Below, one piece after another: positions 15,771-25,408 of a stretch of DNA of 64,000 nt. A model generated the notes under the pieces. That model was not told the origin of the DNA and made no database searches. It worked only from the letters and a program-made list of their open reading frames with translations. The stretch is taken from contig CAYFLR010000008.1 of NCBI GenBank assembly GCA_964343805.1, forward strand, positions 62,001-126,000. Direction: 5' to 3'. The first letter of the stretch is position 1. Every line of letters begins with the position of its first letter. This DNA is from CAYFLR01 sp964343805 (GTDB lineage: Bacteria > Bdellovibrionota_B > Oligoflexia > CAYFLR01). Both the position numbers and the translations under genes were made by a program.

Positions 15771-17900
15771 CTAACGAGGTGAAGCGGTAATATACTCCGT
15801 ATGGGGAGACCACATTTGAAAGACCCCCATCTGACTCACTATTTTACGATTGTTTCGATCCTTGGCAAAGAGATCGGATCTGCTTCCTTTTCTTTTCCAG
15901 CGTTCAGCCACCAAGATGATCTTCTTGTATTTAGGACGAAACTTGGAGGTCTTGACACGAAAGAAATAGCGTCCATTCTCCGGGTTTTTCTGTCTTTTAT
16001 AGAGGGTGTGGCTGCCCAAAAACTTGAGCTCTGATTTCATTTGCTCAAAATTATGAGAACCTATATCTTGATCACTCTTAGAGCCGTACATTCGAACGAT
16101 ATCTACCCGAAAGTTGCCAAGAGTTCCGTCTGGATGAGCTCCCTGACCGCTTCCTTTTATATATCCGGCGGCAACAAAGTCATAGTCTTTACGATCAAAC
16201 CCACTCATTTCATACATTTCAGCTTTCGACCCAATATGAGCTAGGTGAAGGGTTGATTTTAGAGAAGATCCTGGATCATTTGATGACCAGCTGATTTGTT
16301 TCCTTGCGGGAAGATTTAAAGCTAGATCTTTAAGATATAAGACGGGAGGATTTGGAGAATCTTCACTTGTCAGAATGCTCTTTTGGTAGATAGCCTCTAA
16401 GATAGGCCACTTAACTACCGGATTAGAGAGTAAGGAGTCGCATGTTTCTCCCTCTTCATTTTGACAACGGATACTCTCATTATAGGCTATGGCTTCTTCT
16501 AGAGCATCTCCGCGTAAGTTATAAGTGTCCTTCATTTTGTTCTCATCTACTAACAGAGGTTTTACACCAAACCAAGCAAAGTCGGGAGCGGCGTTGGATT
16601 TAGTATAAGATCCATATTTATCCTTTATTCCCCATTCTCCACCAATAATCTGGTCCCACTTATCAAGTTCTAATGTCGCATAATACACCTTCGGACTATC
16701 TGTCTCTTCGGGGATGAATCCAATTTTCTTATATATCCCTTTTTTAAAATCAATGGGTCTGTTCACAGCATCATCATCAGAGAGGGCGGTGGAGCTCAAA
16801 AAGACACTGATCTTAACATCAAGTAGTCGAACCGTTCCAGGAGAGGCATGCATTCCATATTCTTTAAAAGTGAAAGCGTAGGGGGATCTTAGTATATCAA
16901 TCTGGGCTTCGCCAATAGGATGATTCGAAACCTTTTTATCCTGAATCTTGTCCACTACAAAGGATTCTTTGGCAATTCCTAACCTGGTTTGGAGAGCAAT
17001 AACAAAGGTTGCTGGGTTGAGTCCACGGCATTTAGGGTCATCAACCCGCTTATAGCTAATAGGCTCTTCATCATCATAGTTTCCCACGGTATTCATAGTT
17101 GAAGATGTGGTGTTGTAAACGTTGCTTTTGCAGCGAGAACCCAACCTGGCGTAATCATCATACTCTACTTTATAATAAGCGAGAGCAAGGAGGGCTTTGA
17201 TATCATAAGGGTGAAAGTGGATCTTATAACCATCACCATTAATAACTGTAACTCTTCTAAAAGGCTCTTTTAACTGAATAGCTGCGGCACTAATTCCATT
17301 GCAGTATCCAGCCCAAAAAGCATTGAAACCGTCTTTGTCATTTCCTCTTAACTCTCGCTCACGGCGGGTGGCTTTCCATTTATAGTTTCCAACACTGAGG
17401 TCATACTTTTCAATTGGCGATAGATAATAAAGCTTTTGATATACAGTCCGAGTAGAGGTTGCTCCCATATAGAGATGAAATAGAGCAGAGCTGGTGGTAT
17501 AGAGGTTAAAGCCGAATAGCTCTCTAAGCCCGTTGTGTTGCCATCTCCCTGCTACGCCATTGAACCAAGAAGGAAAAAATCCAGAGGACCAAGGTTGTTC
17601 TTCTGGTGGTTTGTTTAATAAAGGACGGTTAAAAAGATCATGAGAATGGAGCAAGGAGAGAGTGGGAGCTTCTAGAATTTGGATAATTTCACCTTGTAAA
17701 GCTCTGTTATTATATTTATTTTCTCCATTTACTTTTGTTGGGATCCATCCAATAGAATTGTCACCGCTTTTCCACATGCCGTAGCTTTCCTTGACCGCCA
17801 ATTTGTTATCATTGGTTTCCTCACTGCAAGCAGAAAGAGAGATGATCATGCTAAATACCCAAATAAATCCTAAGAGTTGCTGGATTCGCTGTGGGGACAT
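15771..17900 (-). CDS. Transglutaminase-elicitor-like lipoprotein, catalytic residues degenerate
   Basis: Start placed at 17900 ('caggagtaact' upstream) because lipobox 'SLSAC' then falls at a normal distance; an ATG at 17951 would add 17 odd residues. The protein is a paralogue of the 42765 gene: 'YLSPIEKYDL', 'FWAGYCNGISAAAI', 'DIKALLALAYYK', 'CRGLNPATF', 'LELDKWDQIIGGEWG' line up in order. In the paralogue these read 'CHGWAPAA' and 'NPATFH', as in transglutaminase-elicitor (GP42/PEP-13-like) proteins. Here the nucleophile Cys remains but CHGW is CNGI and the catalytic His is Val. Probably binding-only or inactive. A ~200-residue C-terminal extension is unknown. Confidence 0.78.
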   Translation of the reverse strand: MSPQRIQQLLGFIWVFSMIISLSACSEETNDNKLAVKESYGMWKSGDNSIGWIPTKVNGENKYNNRALQGEIIQILEAPTLSLLHSHDLFNRPLLNKPPEEQPWSSGFFPSWFNGVAGRWQHNGLRELFGFNLYTTSSALFHLYMGATSTRTVYQKLYYLSPIEKYDLSVGNYKWKATRRERELRGNDKDGFNAFWAGYCNGISAAAIQLKEPFRRVTVINGDGYKIHFHPYDIKALLALAYYKVEYDDYARLGSRCKSNVYNTTSSTMNTVGNYDDEEPISYKRVDDPKCRGLNPATFVIALQTRLGIAKESFVVDKIQDKKVSNHPIGEAQIDILRSPYAFTFKEYGMHASPGTVRLLDVKISVFLSSTALSDDDAVNRPIDFKKGIYKKIGFIPEETDSPKVYYATLELDKWDQIIGGEWGIKDKYGSYTKSNAAPDFAWFGVKPLLVDENKMKDTYNLRGDALEEAIAYNESIRCQNEEGETCDSLLSNPVVKWPILEAIYQKSILTSEDSPNPPVLYLKDLALNLPARKQISWSSNDPGSSLKSTLHLAHIGSKAEMYEMSGFDRKDYDFVAAGYIKGSGQGAHPDGTLGNFRVDIVRMYGSKSDQDIGSHNFEQMKSELKFLGSHTLYKRQKNPENGRYFFRVKTSKFRPKYKKIILVAERWKRKGSRSDLFAKDRNNRKIVSQMGVFQMWSPHTEYITASPR

Positions 17901-18130
17901 AGTTACTCCTGTATTTGAAAAATTCAAAAAACACCAATGGATATTTAACAAAAAATAAAAAAAAATTCAATTAGAATTGATAAAAATATATAGAAAAATA
18001 TAAAAAAAATATAAATTAAGTAATAAAAATAAAATAAACAGATATTTAAAATAACTCTTTTTGAAAGGTCGATTGATTGGTAAGTAGGTGGGTAGTTATC
18101 TTTGTGTGAGGAAAAATAGTGTAAAATTTT

Positions 18131-18148
18131 AGCACCATTTTTCCGCGC
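18131..18148 (+). repeat. REP-like motif copy 2 (AGCACCATTTTTCCGCGC)
   Basis: Differs from the copy at 8078 by one base and is followed by similar A-rich sequence (AAAGAAAAATAAA). It lies in the ~296-base AT-rich intergenic region between the degenerate transglutaminase-like gene and psuG; nothing else was recognised there. Confidence 0.65.
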
Positions 18149-18195
18149 TCAAAGAAAAATAAATAATATTAGGTATCTACATAAAGGGAGAACAA

Positions 18196-19119
18196 ATGAT
18201 TCAAATATCCCAGGAAGTGCAAAAGGCTCTTTTATCCGATGGCCCAGTGGTGGCCTTAGAGTCAACTATTATCACTCATGGCTTGCCCTACCCTGACAAC
18301 CTCAATATTGCAACTGAGTTAGAGCAGATTGTGAGGGATCAAGGAGCCATCCCGGCTACAATTGCGGTGATAGACGGCCAAGTGAGAGTTGGTTTATCAG
18401 CTATCGAGTTGCAGAAGTTAGCCGAGACGGGGATGAAAGCCTTGAAACTCTCAGTGGCTGATATTCCACTGGCAATTAAAGATAATAAAGTTGGTTCTGC
18501 CACTGTGGCAGCCACCTCCTTTTTAGCGAGTAAAGTTGGTATTTCTGTCTTTGCTACGGGCGGTATTGGTGGGGTTCACCGATCTGGAGGGGGAAACTTC
18601 AATTTTGATATATCACATGATCTTGAGCGGATGGTGGGCACGGATATAGTAATTGTCACAGCTGGAGCTAAAGCGATATTAGACCTTCCAGCTACGCTTG
18701 AATACTTAGAAACCAAGGGTGTTCTGGTATTAGGCTATAAAACTTCTCAGTTTCCGGCCTTCTATTCATGTAGCAGCGGTCTTTCCCTCAATCATAGAGT
18801 GGAGAGTTCTGCTGAAATTGCAATACTCAATTTTATTAAACAGGAGATGGGTATAAATTCCACCTTACTCGTTGCTAATCCCATATCTCCAGAGTTTGAA
18901 ATTCCAAGGGATACAATAGAGCCTGTCATCAATGAAGCTATAAACCAAGCCATTCAGGAAGGGGTGTTCGGTAAAAGATTAACCCCCTATCTACTCGGTA
19001 AAATAGCAAATATCACTGGTGGCAAGAGTGTTGAATGCAACCTGGAGATCATTCGCAGCAATGTTCGGGTGGCCGTGCAGATCGCAAGAGATATTTCTTC
19101 CCTACAAAAAGGGGGATGA
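18196..19119 (+). CDS. psuG: Pseudouridine-5'-phosphate glycosidase PsuG
   Basis: 307 aa, full length. 'VALESTIITHGLPYP', 'TIAVIDGQVRVGL', 'KLSVADIPLA', 'FATGGIGGVHR' and 'TAGAKAILDLPATLEYLET' are family signatures, including the catalytic Glu and Lys. The enzyme reversibly splits pseudouridine 5'-phosphate into uracil and ribose 5-phosphate. No PsuK kinase or transporter is adjacent. Shine-Dalgarno 'aagggaga' upstream. Confidence 0.95.
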   Translation: MIQISQEVQKALLSDGPVVALESTIITHGLPYPDNLNIATELEQIVRDQGAIPATIAVIDGQVRVGLSAIELQKLAETGMKALKLSVADIPLAIKDNKVGSATVAATSFLASKVGISVFATGGIGGVHRSGGGNFNFDISHDLERMVGTDIVIVTAGAKAILDLPATLEYLETKGVLVLGYKTSQFPAFYSCSSGLSLNHRVESSAEIAILNFIKQEMGINSTLLVANPISPEFEIPRDTIEPVINEAINQAIQEGVFGKRLTPYLLGKIANITGGKSVECNLEIIRSNVRVAVQIARDISSLQKGG

Positions 19120-19230
19120 ACTCCTCGGAAAATCGAGGTAGGGCATTATAATAGTTAGATTTAATCAAAGTTCTAAGGTATAATAAGGGGTCACTAATAC
19201 AAAATCATTATTCGATTTCTGGAGTTTCCT

Positions 19231-20460
19231 ATGACAGAACAAGTCGATAATTGGAAAGCTGAGTCTTCTATTATTGCATCTATTGAAAGCTACTTTGAAC
19301 TGATGACCTCTATCTATCAAGATGTTTTCACTATGGTACAAAATACCTTTGGTGAGTCCACTAAGGAGATTATTGGAACTTTATATCCTCATGTCAATGA
19401 TGAGGGAAAAAGTGTCATGAGCCGCTTTGAGGCTATTTATAAGGAGAATAAAGAGATCCAAGCGGAGGCAGATGCTGTTCAAAAAGGGTTAGCCAATAAT
19501 ACCGCTCAACAAGCTCAGATGGAGGGCTTACGTAAGCAGATGGATGTTATTGCCGATCTAGATAAAAATATCCAAGAACAATTTGCTCCTCTTGTTATGG
19601 AACTTCAATGTGAAGATATTCTGCTTCAGAAAATGAACCATTTTCGAGTGCTCTTTAGCTGTTTGGAAGAGATCTATCTAAAAAAGGGAGATGAGAACTG
19701 GGATAAGATTTCTCTAAAGTTAATGCAACATGTGGTTAACAATTTAACTATGGCTGATGAGAGACCTCTTTTATTTGAGTTTTTCTTTGATAATAAACTT
19801 AATATTGAAGAAGATATCACTCCTGCTTTTTTGGAGCAAATAGCCAAAGAGATGAATCCTTTTACCTTCACGCGCCATGTAAACATGTTTTTAAGCGAGA
19901 TTTTAATGCAAGGAGCCATTATCACTCAAGAGGCCACCATGCATATTACAGAAATCATAGATGTGTTGATGGAGGACGCTCAAAAGATTTCTAGTGCTAC
20001 CAGTGATTCGTTAAAAGATGTTCACAATATCAATGAAGAAATCCATTCTATCTATGCAGAAGCAGGTAATGAACAACAGATTGTAAAAGATTCCAATCAG
20101 AAAGAAAAGGTGCAAAAACTGATGAAAGAGCTGGGTTCCGTAGCGAATAGAGATAGCGAAATTGCTATGATGATGGAACCTATTCTTACCTCATTGCAGT
20201 TACAAGATCGGATTCAACAGAACCTAAATAATCTATCAAGAAATATGACAATTTGGAGTATGGGTCTCCTTCCTGAGAATGTGGGAGCAGAAGATGAGAT
20301 CTATAATAAAGAAGATGGCTCCTTTCAGCCTATGGGAGTTCAATTTTTTCATGCCTGTACCATGGAAGAGGAGCGAGAGATTCTCAGAAAATACTTCGAT
20401 TTGGAAGGCGTAGAAGAAGAAGAGGCAGATGCTGCAGAGATGGAATGTGTATTTTTATAA
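19231..20460 (+). CDS. CheZ-like coiled-coil chemotaxis/signalling protein
   Basis: 409 aa, almost entirely helical, no TM. Two similar motifs, 'MELQCEDILLQKMNHF' (about residue 130) and 'TSLQLQDRIQQNLNNL' (about 325), match the 'QfqDl..Q.l..i' segment of CheZ-type phosphatases, in which the Gln and acidic residue act on CheY-P. The acidic C-terminal tail also recalls CheZ, which uses its tail to bind CheY. It is followed 11 bases later by the pseudo-receiver/TPR gene, with a CheY-like gene facing them. It may be a fused double CheZ-like protein; the identification is by motif only. Confidence 0.6.
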   Translation: MTEQVDNWKAESSIIASIESYFELMTSIYQDVFTMVQNTFGESTKEIIGTLYPHVNDEGKSVMSRFEAIYKENKEIQAEADAVQKGLANNTAQQAQMEGLRKQMDVIADLDKNIQEQFAPLVMELQCEDILLQKMNHFRVLFSCLEEIYLKKGDENWDKISLKLMQHVVNNLTMADERPLLFEFFFDNKLNIEEDITPAFLEQIAKEMNPFTFTRHVNMFLSEILMQGAIITQEATMHITEIIDVLMEDAQKISSATSDSLKDVHNINEEIHSIYAEAGNEQQIVKDSNQKEKVQKLMKELGSVANRDSEIAMMMEPILTSLQLQDRIQQNLNNLSRNMTIWSMGLLPENVGAEDEIYNKEDGSFQPMGVQFFHACTMEEEREILRKYFDLEGVEEEEADAAEMECVFL

Positions 20461-20471
20461 ATAGATGAAAT

Positions 20472-22655
20472 ATGGAAGCTAAAGCCAAACAAAAGTATAT
20501 ATCCCTTTCCACTAGTATGAAATTTCTGGTGGTGGCCGATCCTGTTGAGAATGGGCAGCCTATTATTGCCGGTTTAAAAAAACTCGGTTTTAATAAGTTC
20601 TTTTCCACTGACAAACCCATCAAAGCCATCGATTCCATTTTGAAAGAAAAAATTGAATTTGTTTTCTGTCAATATAACCTGGATCATATGGATGCCTTAG
20701 AACTCATGGAAGAGATATTTAATGATCCTAAATTTCCTCGAATTCCATTTGTGATCTATTCCAAAGAGGTGGATGAGGCGGATATCGCATTGATGAGAGA
20801 GCGGGAAGCCGATTCTTTTCTGCCTATCCCATTTAGCCAAAAGGCCATTGCAGATAATGTTAAAACGCTTTTTAGTAAATACAATAATAAAAAGAATTAT
20901 GAATACCTAGTTGAACAAGCAAGGCTGGCTGTTCTCAATGATCAACTTCCCACGGCTAGAAAAATATATCAAGCTCTCACTGAACATAGCAGTCGAATTG
21001 TACAAGGAAGAGCTTTTTTAGGTTTAGGGCGGATTGGTTTGATTCAAAACTCGGTGGATGAAGCGATAAATAACTTTTCCGAGGCCCTAACTCGGATGCT
21101 ATTCAAAGTCCATCCCAATCAAGAGTTGGGTAAAATATTTCTCTCTTTGGGTTTTACCGAACAGGCTCTTATTCACTTTAAAGCAGCCATTGATCTTTCC
21201 CCTAAGAATCCCTATCGCTATCGAGTGCTGGCTGAAATTTATAATGAGCATGAAAAATATAGTCGTACCTTAGAACTCATTGAGCAGGCTATTTCTTTAG
21301 AACTCCCTGTAGATGAAATGAAAATGGCAAGAGCCGATGCTCTGTTTCATTCAGAAAAACCATCAGAAGCACTTGCCTTGTATACTCAGATTTTGCAAGA
21401 GACAGGAAATTTCGATATCTCTTTATTAAATAAGATCGCTATCTGTTTTAAAAAACAAGGGCAGTTTGATCAGGCGATTGCTTTTTATGAAACCACCATG
21501 CAAAAGGTGAAAAAGAGTGCAGAACTGAGGCTCAATATTGCCCTGACCTACCATCAGTTGAAGAAAGCAGAAGATGCTGTCAAATACATGAAAGAGGCAG
21601 TTAAGCTGAATCCCAAATATTATAAAGCTCAAAAACTCCTGGCCATGATGGAAAAAAACCATGAGGTGGTAAAAGCAATTAACTCAAAACTGAATCGTTC
21701 CTCTTTTATTCTCTCCCTCTGTTTTTTAAAGGTTTTACCATACATCCGTGAAACCATGGCCTATATGCTGGAAACAGTCACCTATATTTCTGAAGTGCTG
21801 ATGGAAGCACTTCCCTTTTTAATGGACCTTCCCAAGAATGTGAAGTGGGATACAAATGATATGGATCAGGCTAATATTTCTAAAATGATCAAAGGGAAGG
21901 AGAAGAAAGAAGAACAAATCGTAGAGGCCTTCTTTAAGGAGGGATACCACTTAGATTTTATCACTCAGTTAATTAATGCCTTTACCGCCTCAATGGATGC
22001 CTTTGAGAAATTACATAACGGAAAAAAATACAACCCAGAACTGCTTTTAGATTTGGCCTGGAAGCTCCGGAAGTTACAGCCTATGCCCTATCTCCAGAAG
22101 ATTCATGAAAAGACTTTAGGGGAGTTGAGTCCTAAAACCAATCTTTTAGTTTTTTCCGTTAAAGTCTATTTCTATTTTAGGCAATCCATCAATTATCTTT
22201 TTTCTGAAGTGATTCATTCCTCCCAAAAGATGGCCATCTGTATTGAGGAGTTGGTAGCCTATAAAACCCTTTCATCCAAGCAGTTAGTGGATCAAATTAA
22301 AAAGAGTGAACAAGAAAAAGGGGGAGCGCATAATCAATTTGGCCTTTCCAGTCGGTCAGGAAATATGCTTGAGGCTCTCTCCAAACAAAATGATGAAGAT
22401 ATAGAACATCTGAAAAGTATCTGTCAAACCCTTGAATTTCAGCGAAAACTTCGTTTTAAACTCGAACCCCTTCTTAATATTTTCACTCATATGTGTGAGC
22501 ATTTTAATCGTCTAGAGACCATGGATTTTATTGATGCGGAGAAAGAGTTTGGCGGAGTACAAAAGTTTTGGCAACCCTTCAATTCAACCATGCGAGTGGA
22601 AGCGGAAAAGCAAAGGTTTGGCAAACTTTTCGAAAAGTCAGAAGCAAAACAATAG
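20472..22655 (+). CDS. Pseudo-receiver domain + TPR protein
   Basis: 727 aa. Residues ~15-140 have a CheY-like layout ('MKFLVVADP', 'FVFCQYNLDHMDALELMEEI', 'FVIYSKE', 'DSFLPIPF') but the phospho-acceptor Asp is replaced (FCQYN) and the conserved Lys of 'KP' is Ile. It therefore cannot be phosphorylated normally. Residues ~145-405 are at least five TPR units ('GRAFLGLGRIGLI', 'ALIHFKAAIDLSPKNPYR', 'AVKYMKEAVKLNPKYYK'), a protein-binding scaffold. The C-terminal ~320 residues are helical and unknown. Co-transcribed with the CheZ-like gene. Start at 20472 is preferred by spacing; ATG 20517 is possible. Confidence 0.75.
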   Translation: MEAKAKQKYISLSTSMKFLVVADPVENGQPIIAGLKKLGFNKFFSTDKPIKAIDSILKEKIEFVFCQYNLDHMDALELMEEIFNDPKFPRIPFVIYSKEVDEADIALMREREADSFLPIPFSQKAIADNVKTLFSKYNNKKNYEYLVEQARLAVLNDQLPTARKIYQALTEHSSRIVQGRAFLGLGRIGLIQNSVDEAINNFSEALTRMLFKVHPNQELGKIFLSLGFTEQALIHFKAAIDLSPKNPYRYRVLAEIYNEHEKYSRTLELIEQAISLELPVDEMKMARADALFHSEKPSEALALYTQILQETGNFDISLLNKIAICFKKQGQFDQAIAFYETTMQKVKKSAELRLNIALTYHQLKKAEDAVKYMKEAVKLNPKYYKAQKLLAMMEKNHEVVKAINSKLNRSSFILSLCFLKVLPYIRETMAYMLETVTYISEVLMEALPFLMDLPKNVKWDTNDMDQANISKMIKGKEKKEEQIVEAFFKEGYHLDFITQLINAFTASMDAFEKLHNGKKYNPELLLDLAWKLRKLQPMPYLQKIHEKTLGELSPKTNLLVFSVKVYFYFRQSINYLFSEVIHSSQKMAICIEELVAYKTLSSKQLVDQIKKSEQEKGGAHNQFGLSSRSGNMLEALSKQNDEDIEHLKSICQTLEFQRKLRFKLEPLLNIFTHMCEHFNRLETMDFIDAEKEFGGVQKFWQPFNSTMRVEAEKQRFGKLFEKSEAKQ

Positions 22656-22716
22656 CTAAACAATCCAACAACAAGGCTGTTTTATAATTTCGGGTGATAA
22701 TGGGGAGTGGGTATTT

Positions 22717-23088
22717 CTATTGTCCTAAGGCGCGACTTACGATCTCTAAGATTTTATTTTGATTCACGGGTTTAACTGCCCATGCGGTGATTCCAATATC
22801 TCGGCCTTTTTTGACCATCTCTTTTTCAGATTCGGAGGTGAGCATAATGATAGGAGTATTTTGGTATTTGGGGAGACTTCTTAGCTTGGCTGAGAACTCA
22901 AGTCCATTGAGGCCCGGCATATTTAAGTCAGTTATAACCAAAGATACATCATCTTTTACTTCAGCTAATAACAGAGCTTGAGATCCATTATTGCAACGGT
23001 AGACCTCATAGTTATTTTTTTCTAAACCTCTGGCTATCATCTCAACCAAAAACTTGTCATCATCACAAACTATAATCTTGCTCATCAT
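22717..23088 (-). CDS. CheY-like single-domain response regulator
   Basis: 123 aa, receiver domain only. All key residues are present: acidic pocket 'CDDDK', phospho-acceptor Asp in 'LVITDLNMPG', Thr in 'MLTSES', Lys in 'VKPVN'. It has no output domain, so it acts by binding a partner. It faces the CheZ-like and pseudo-receiver/TPR genes, which suggests one signalling module. Confidence 0.93.
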   Translation of the reverse strand: MMSKIIVCDDDKFLVEMIARGLEKNNYEVYRCNNGSQALLLAEVKDDVSLVITDLNMPGLNGLEFSAKLRSLPKYQNTPIIMLTSESEKEMVKKGRDIGITAWAVKPVNQNKILEIVSRALGQ

Positions 23089-23180
23089 TTCACCGTAATC
23101 AGTTCTAAGGATCCAGGATTTATTAATAATATACCAAATTTATATGAAGAGGTAAATCCTTTAAGAGTTTGAGGGACTGA

Positions 23181-24671
23181 TTAGAAGAGATTTCTAAAAA
23201 AGGTTTTTAAAGTTGGAAAATAATAACCAATGGTTATTCGCCCTTCTTCCCAGCCATCGAGAGAAAAAGACTTGAAAGTAGCTATAGGATTGAGACCTTG
23301 ATAGACCGAAAGCTGTATTCGTAAATAGAGATTTGAGGAAAGAAAGAAGCTATAGCCGAGGGTCAGGCTTAAAAGAGTTTCAATGGACCAGTCTTCTAGG
23401 TTTTGTGGCTCTTTCCACCAACTAAACAGCGGTCCCCCTCCCATTTCAAAAAAGAAAGCTCCCACAGGAGAGTGCAATGTGGTTGTTAGAGTATAGATGT
23501 AGGTCAAAAGAAAGAGGTTGATATCATGGTCTTTGATAATGCGACTGGTTTCCTTTTCTAATAACTTTAGGCTCAATTTCCGTTTTATAAAGGAAGCAAG
23601 CAGGCTAGGGGAGAAGTTAAATGAGTAGTCCCAGAGTCTATACCTATTGGGATGTTCAATATTCGTAAGGAGCCAACTAGATAAATACTCTCCGTAAGAG
23701 GTCTCTGTGGTAATATCAGCCTTTAGCACATTCGGAGAGAGAGATGAACCAATTGCTACGCTGGAAGGTGCGTAGGCAATTGAGTTGGGAATGATTTTAA
23801 AGTATTTGAAAATCTGTTGAGCGGTGCGCTTTTCATAAAACCATGCTTGCCCTGATACATCAATTTTTGACTTATCCTCCGTGATTTTTTTTAAAGAATG
23901 GATATCATAGAGAGTGGCTTTAACGTGGAGTTCTTTGTTTGTTTGTTCATGTTCTATAAGGGCGAGGTGGGTCGCCTCACTGGCAAGACCTATCCTGTTA
24001 ATATGATCAATATTCAGATTTTTAAACTGAATATCTTGAGTATGTGTCAGGTTAAGCGAGGCAAGAAGTTCTTTGTGTTTGGTTAGGTCAATTTGTAAGT
24101 GACAGCGGCTCTGTTTTTGGTGATAATTCGCGAGCCATTGCAAGGTGATAAAGTCTGATCTTTTTTCATCGTCATCATGAGGGGGTAAAACAAAAATTCT
24201 TCGGCAAGATGAGTAGGTGGGAGGGTTTTTGTAGTCGAGGGGAATAAGTATATGAGTGGGGCAAGAGAAGGCAGCTCCGGTAGTGAGATCAGTCCCGAGA
24301 CCCACCAAATAACTGGTAAGGTAAAAGAACCCTAAAACCGGTGTGAAAGTGGGAATCACTCCCAATGGAATATTCCCTAAGGCAGCAGATCCCCATCTAA
24401 AGTTACAACTCTGGCGAAAGAGATGGCGCCTTGTGGGGCTGGCATAGATAGAAAGAGGAGGGGTAAACAAGAATCTGTGGGCATGCTCTCTTTCCACTTC
24501 GGTAAAAAAAGGGGTGATGCCGATGGGGCTTTTGGGGTTGTCCGGGTCATAGACATGCTGTCCTCTGGGGATACTGTCAATGGAGAGGGCCTGCTTGGTT
24601 CCTCCAATGGTGGCACAATGGGACAAAAGGATAAGTGGAAGCAGTATGCTGAAGAAGGTGGATGGTTTCAT
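23181..24671 (-). CDS. PEGA-like lipoprotein, hypothetical
   Basis: 496 aa. Lipobox 'LLSHC' (Cys about residue 19). Residues ~28-70 resemble a PEGA-type beta domain ('IDSIPRGQHVY', 'PIGITPFF'), often found in surface or cell-wall-linked proteins. Two hydrophobic/Gly stretches near residues 95-135 may be membrane-associated. The C-terminal third has alternating aromatic strands and ends in 'FFRNLF', as in barrel proteins. Precise function unknown. It follows smpB on the same strand by about 30 bases. Confidence 0.75.
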   Translation of the reverse strand: MKPSTFFSILLPLILLSHCATIGGTKQALSIDSIPRGQHVYDPDNPKSPIGITPFFTEVEREHAHRFLFTPPLSIYASPTRRHLFRQSCNFRWGSAALGNIPLGVIPTFTPVLGFFYLTSYLVGLGTDLTTGAAFSCPTHILIPLDYKNPPTYSSCRRIFVLPPHDDDEKRSDFITLQWLANYHQKQSRCHLQIDLTKHKELLASLNLTHTQDIQFKNLNIDHINRIGLASEATHLALIEHEQTNKELHVKATLYDIHSLKKITEDKSKIDVSGQAWFYEKRTAQQIFKYFKIIPNSIAYAPSSVAIGSSLSPNVLKADITTETSYGEYLSSWLLTNIEHPNRYRLWDYSFNFSPSLLASFIKRKLSLKLLEKETSRIIKDHDINLFLLTYIYTLTTTLHSPVGAFFFEMGGGPLFSWWKEPQNLEDWSIETLLSLTLGYSFFLSSNLYLRIQLSVYQGLNPIATFKSFSLDGWEEGRITIGYYFPTLKTFFRNLF

Positions 24672-24701
24672 AATAGTTTGTTGAGGTAGTATCTAAAAAG
24701 T

Positions 24702-25190
24702 CTAAAATCCCTTAATTTTGGTGCGTCCTTTTTCAATCCCTGCAATATCTCGATTGATGGACTTCTCTTTGAGTGATTCTCTCTTGTCGTATTGGCGCTT
24801 TCCTTTGACTAAGGAAATTTCAATTTTCACCTTACCATTTTTTAAATAGGCCGAGAGGGGGACTACGGTGAGTCCTTTTTCGCTGATGGCTTGCTTGAGT
24901 TTATAAATTTCTTTTTTATGCAATAGGAGTTTTCTTTTGCGCATGGGGCTGTGGTTAAACCTGTTTCCTTTTTCATAAGGGCTGATGTGCATATTGGTAA
25001 TGAATACCTCTTCCTCTTTACTGATAGTGGCATAGCTGTCCTTTAAGTTGGCTTTACCTTGTCTGAGGGATTTTACCTCTGTGCCTTTAAGAACAATGCC
25101 TGCTTCCCACTTTTCTAGAATATGGTAGTCATGAAAGGCTTTCTTATTTCGTGCTAAAAACTTCCGGCCTGAACTATTTTGCTTGCTCAT
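24702..25190 (-). CDS. smpB: SsrA-binding protein SmpB
   Basis: About 162 aa from ATG 25190, normal for SmpB; an upstream ATG at 25283 would add a 31-residue extension and is rejected because 'aggaatcaaa' precedes 25190. Signatures: 'ARNKKAFHDYHILEKWEAGIV' region, 'LKGTEVKSLRQGKANLKDSY', 'NRFNHSPMRKRKLLLHK' and the basic tail ending 'GRTKIKGF'. It carries tmRNA into stalled ribosomes for trans-translation. No ssrA gene is seen nearby. Confidence 0.95.
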   Translation of the reverse strand: MSKQNSSGRKFLARNKKAFHDYHILEKWEAGIVLKGTEVKSLRQGKANLKDSYATISKEEEVFITNMHISPYEKGNRFNHSPMRKRKLLLHKKEIYKLKQAISEKGLTVVPLSAYLKNGKVKIEISLVKGKRQYDKRESLKEKSINRDIAGIEKGRTKIKGF

Positions 25191-25408
25191 TTTGATTCCT
25201 AAATAAACTGGAGGCAAATTATGCCTTTTATGGGGGGGCTGGCCCCGATCCTTCTTTCTATCGAAAAATGGGAAAAGTTTCAATTATAAATAGATTATAC
25301 GTAGTATAACATCTCAATATTACATCGGTATCTATTAATGGTTAAGTGCTAATTTCCCTCCGCCGATCTGAAAAGAGTATCAATGATATTGAGAAGGGAA
25401 GGGTGGAT

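Noticed and set aside
17951..18130. Possible replication or attachment site because of strong A/T bias
   Set aside because: No DnaA-box cluster, iterons or repeated ends were seen; AT bias is general for promoters here.
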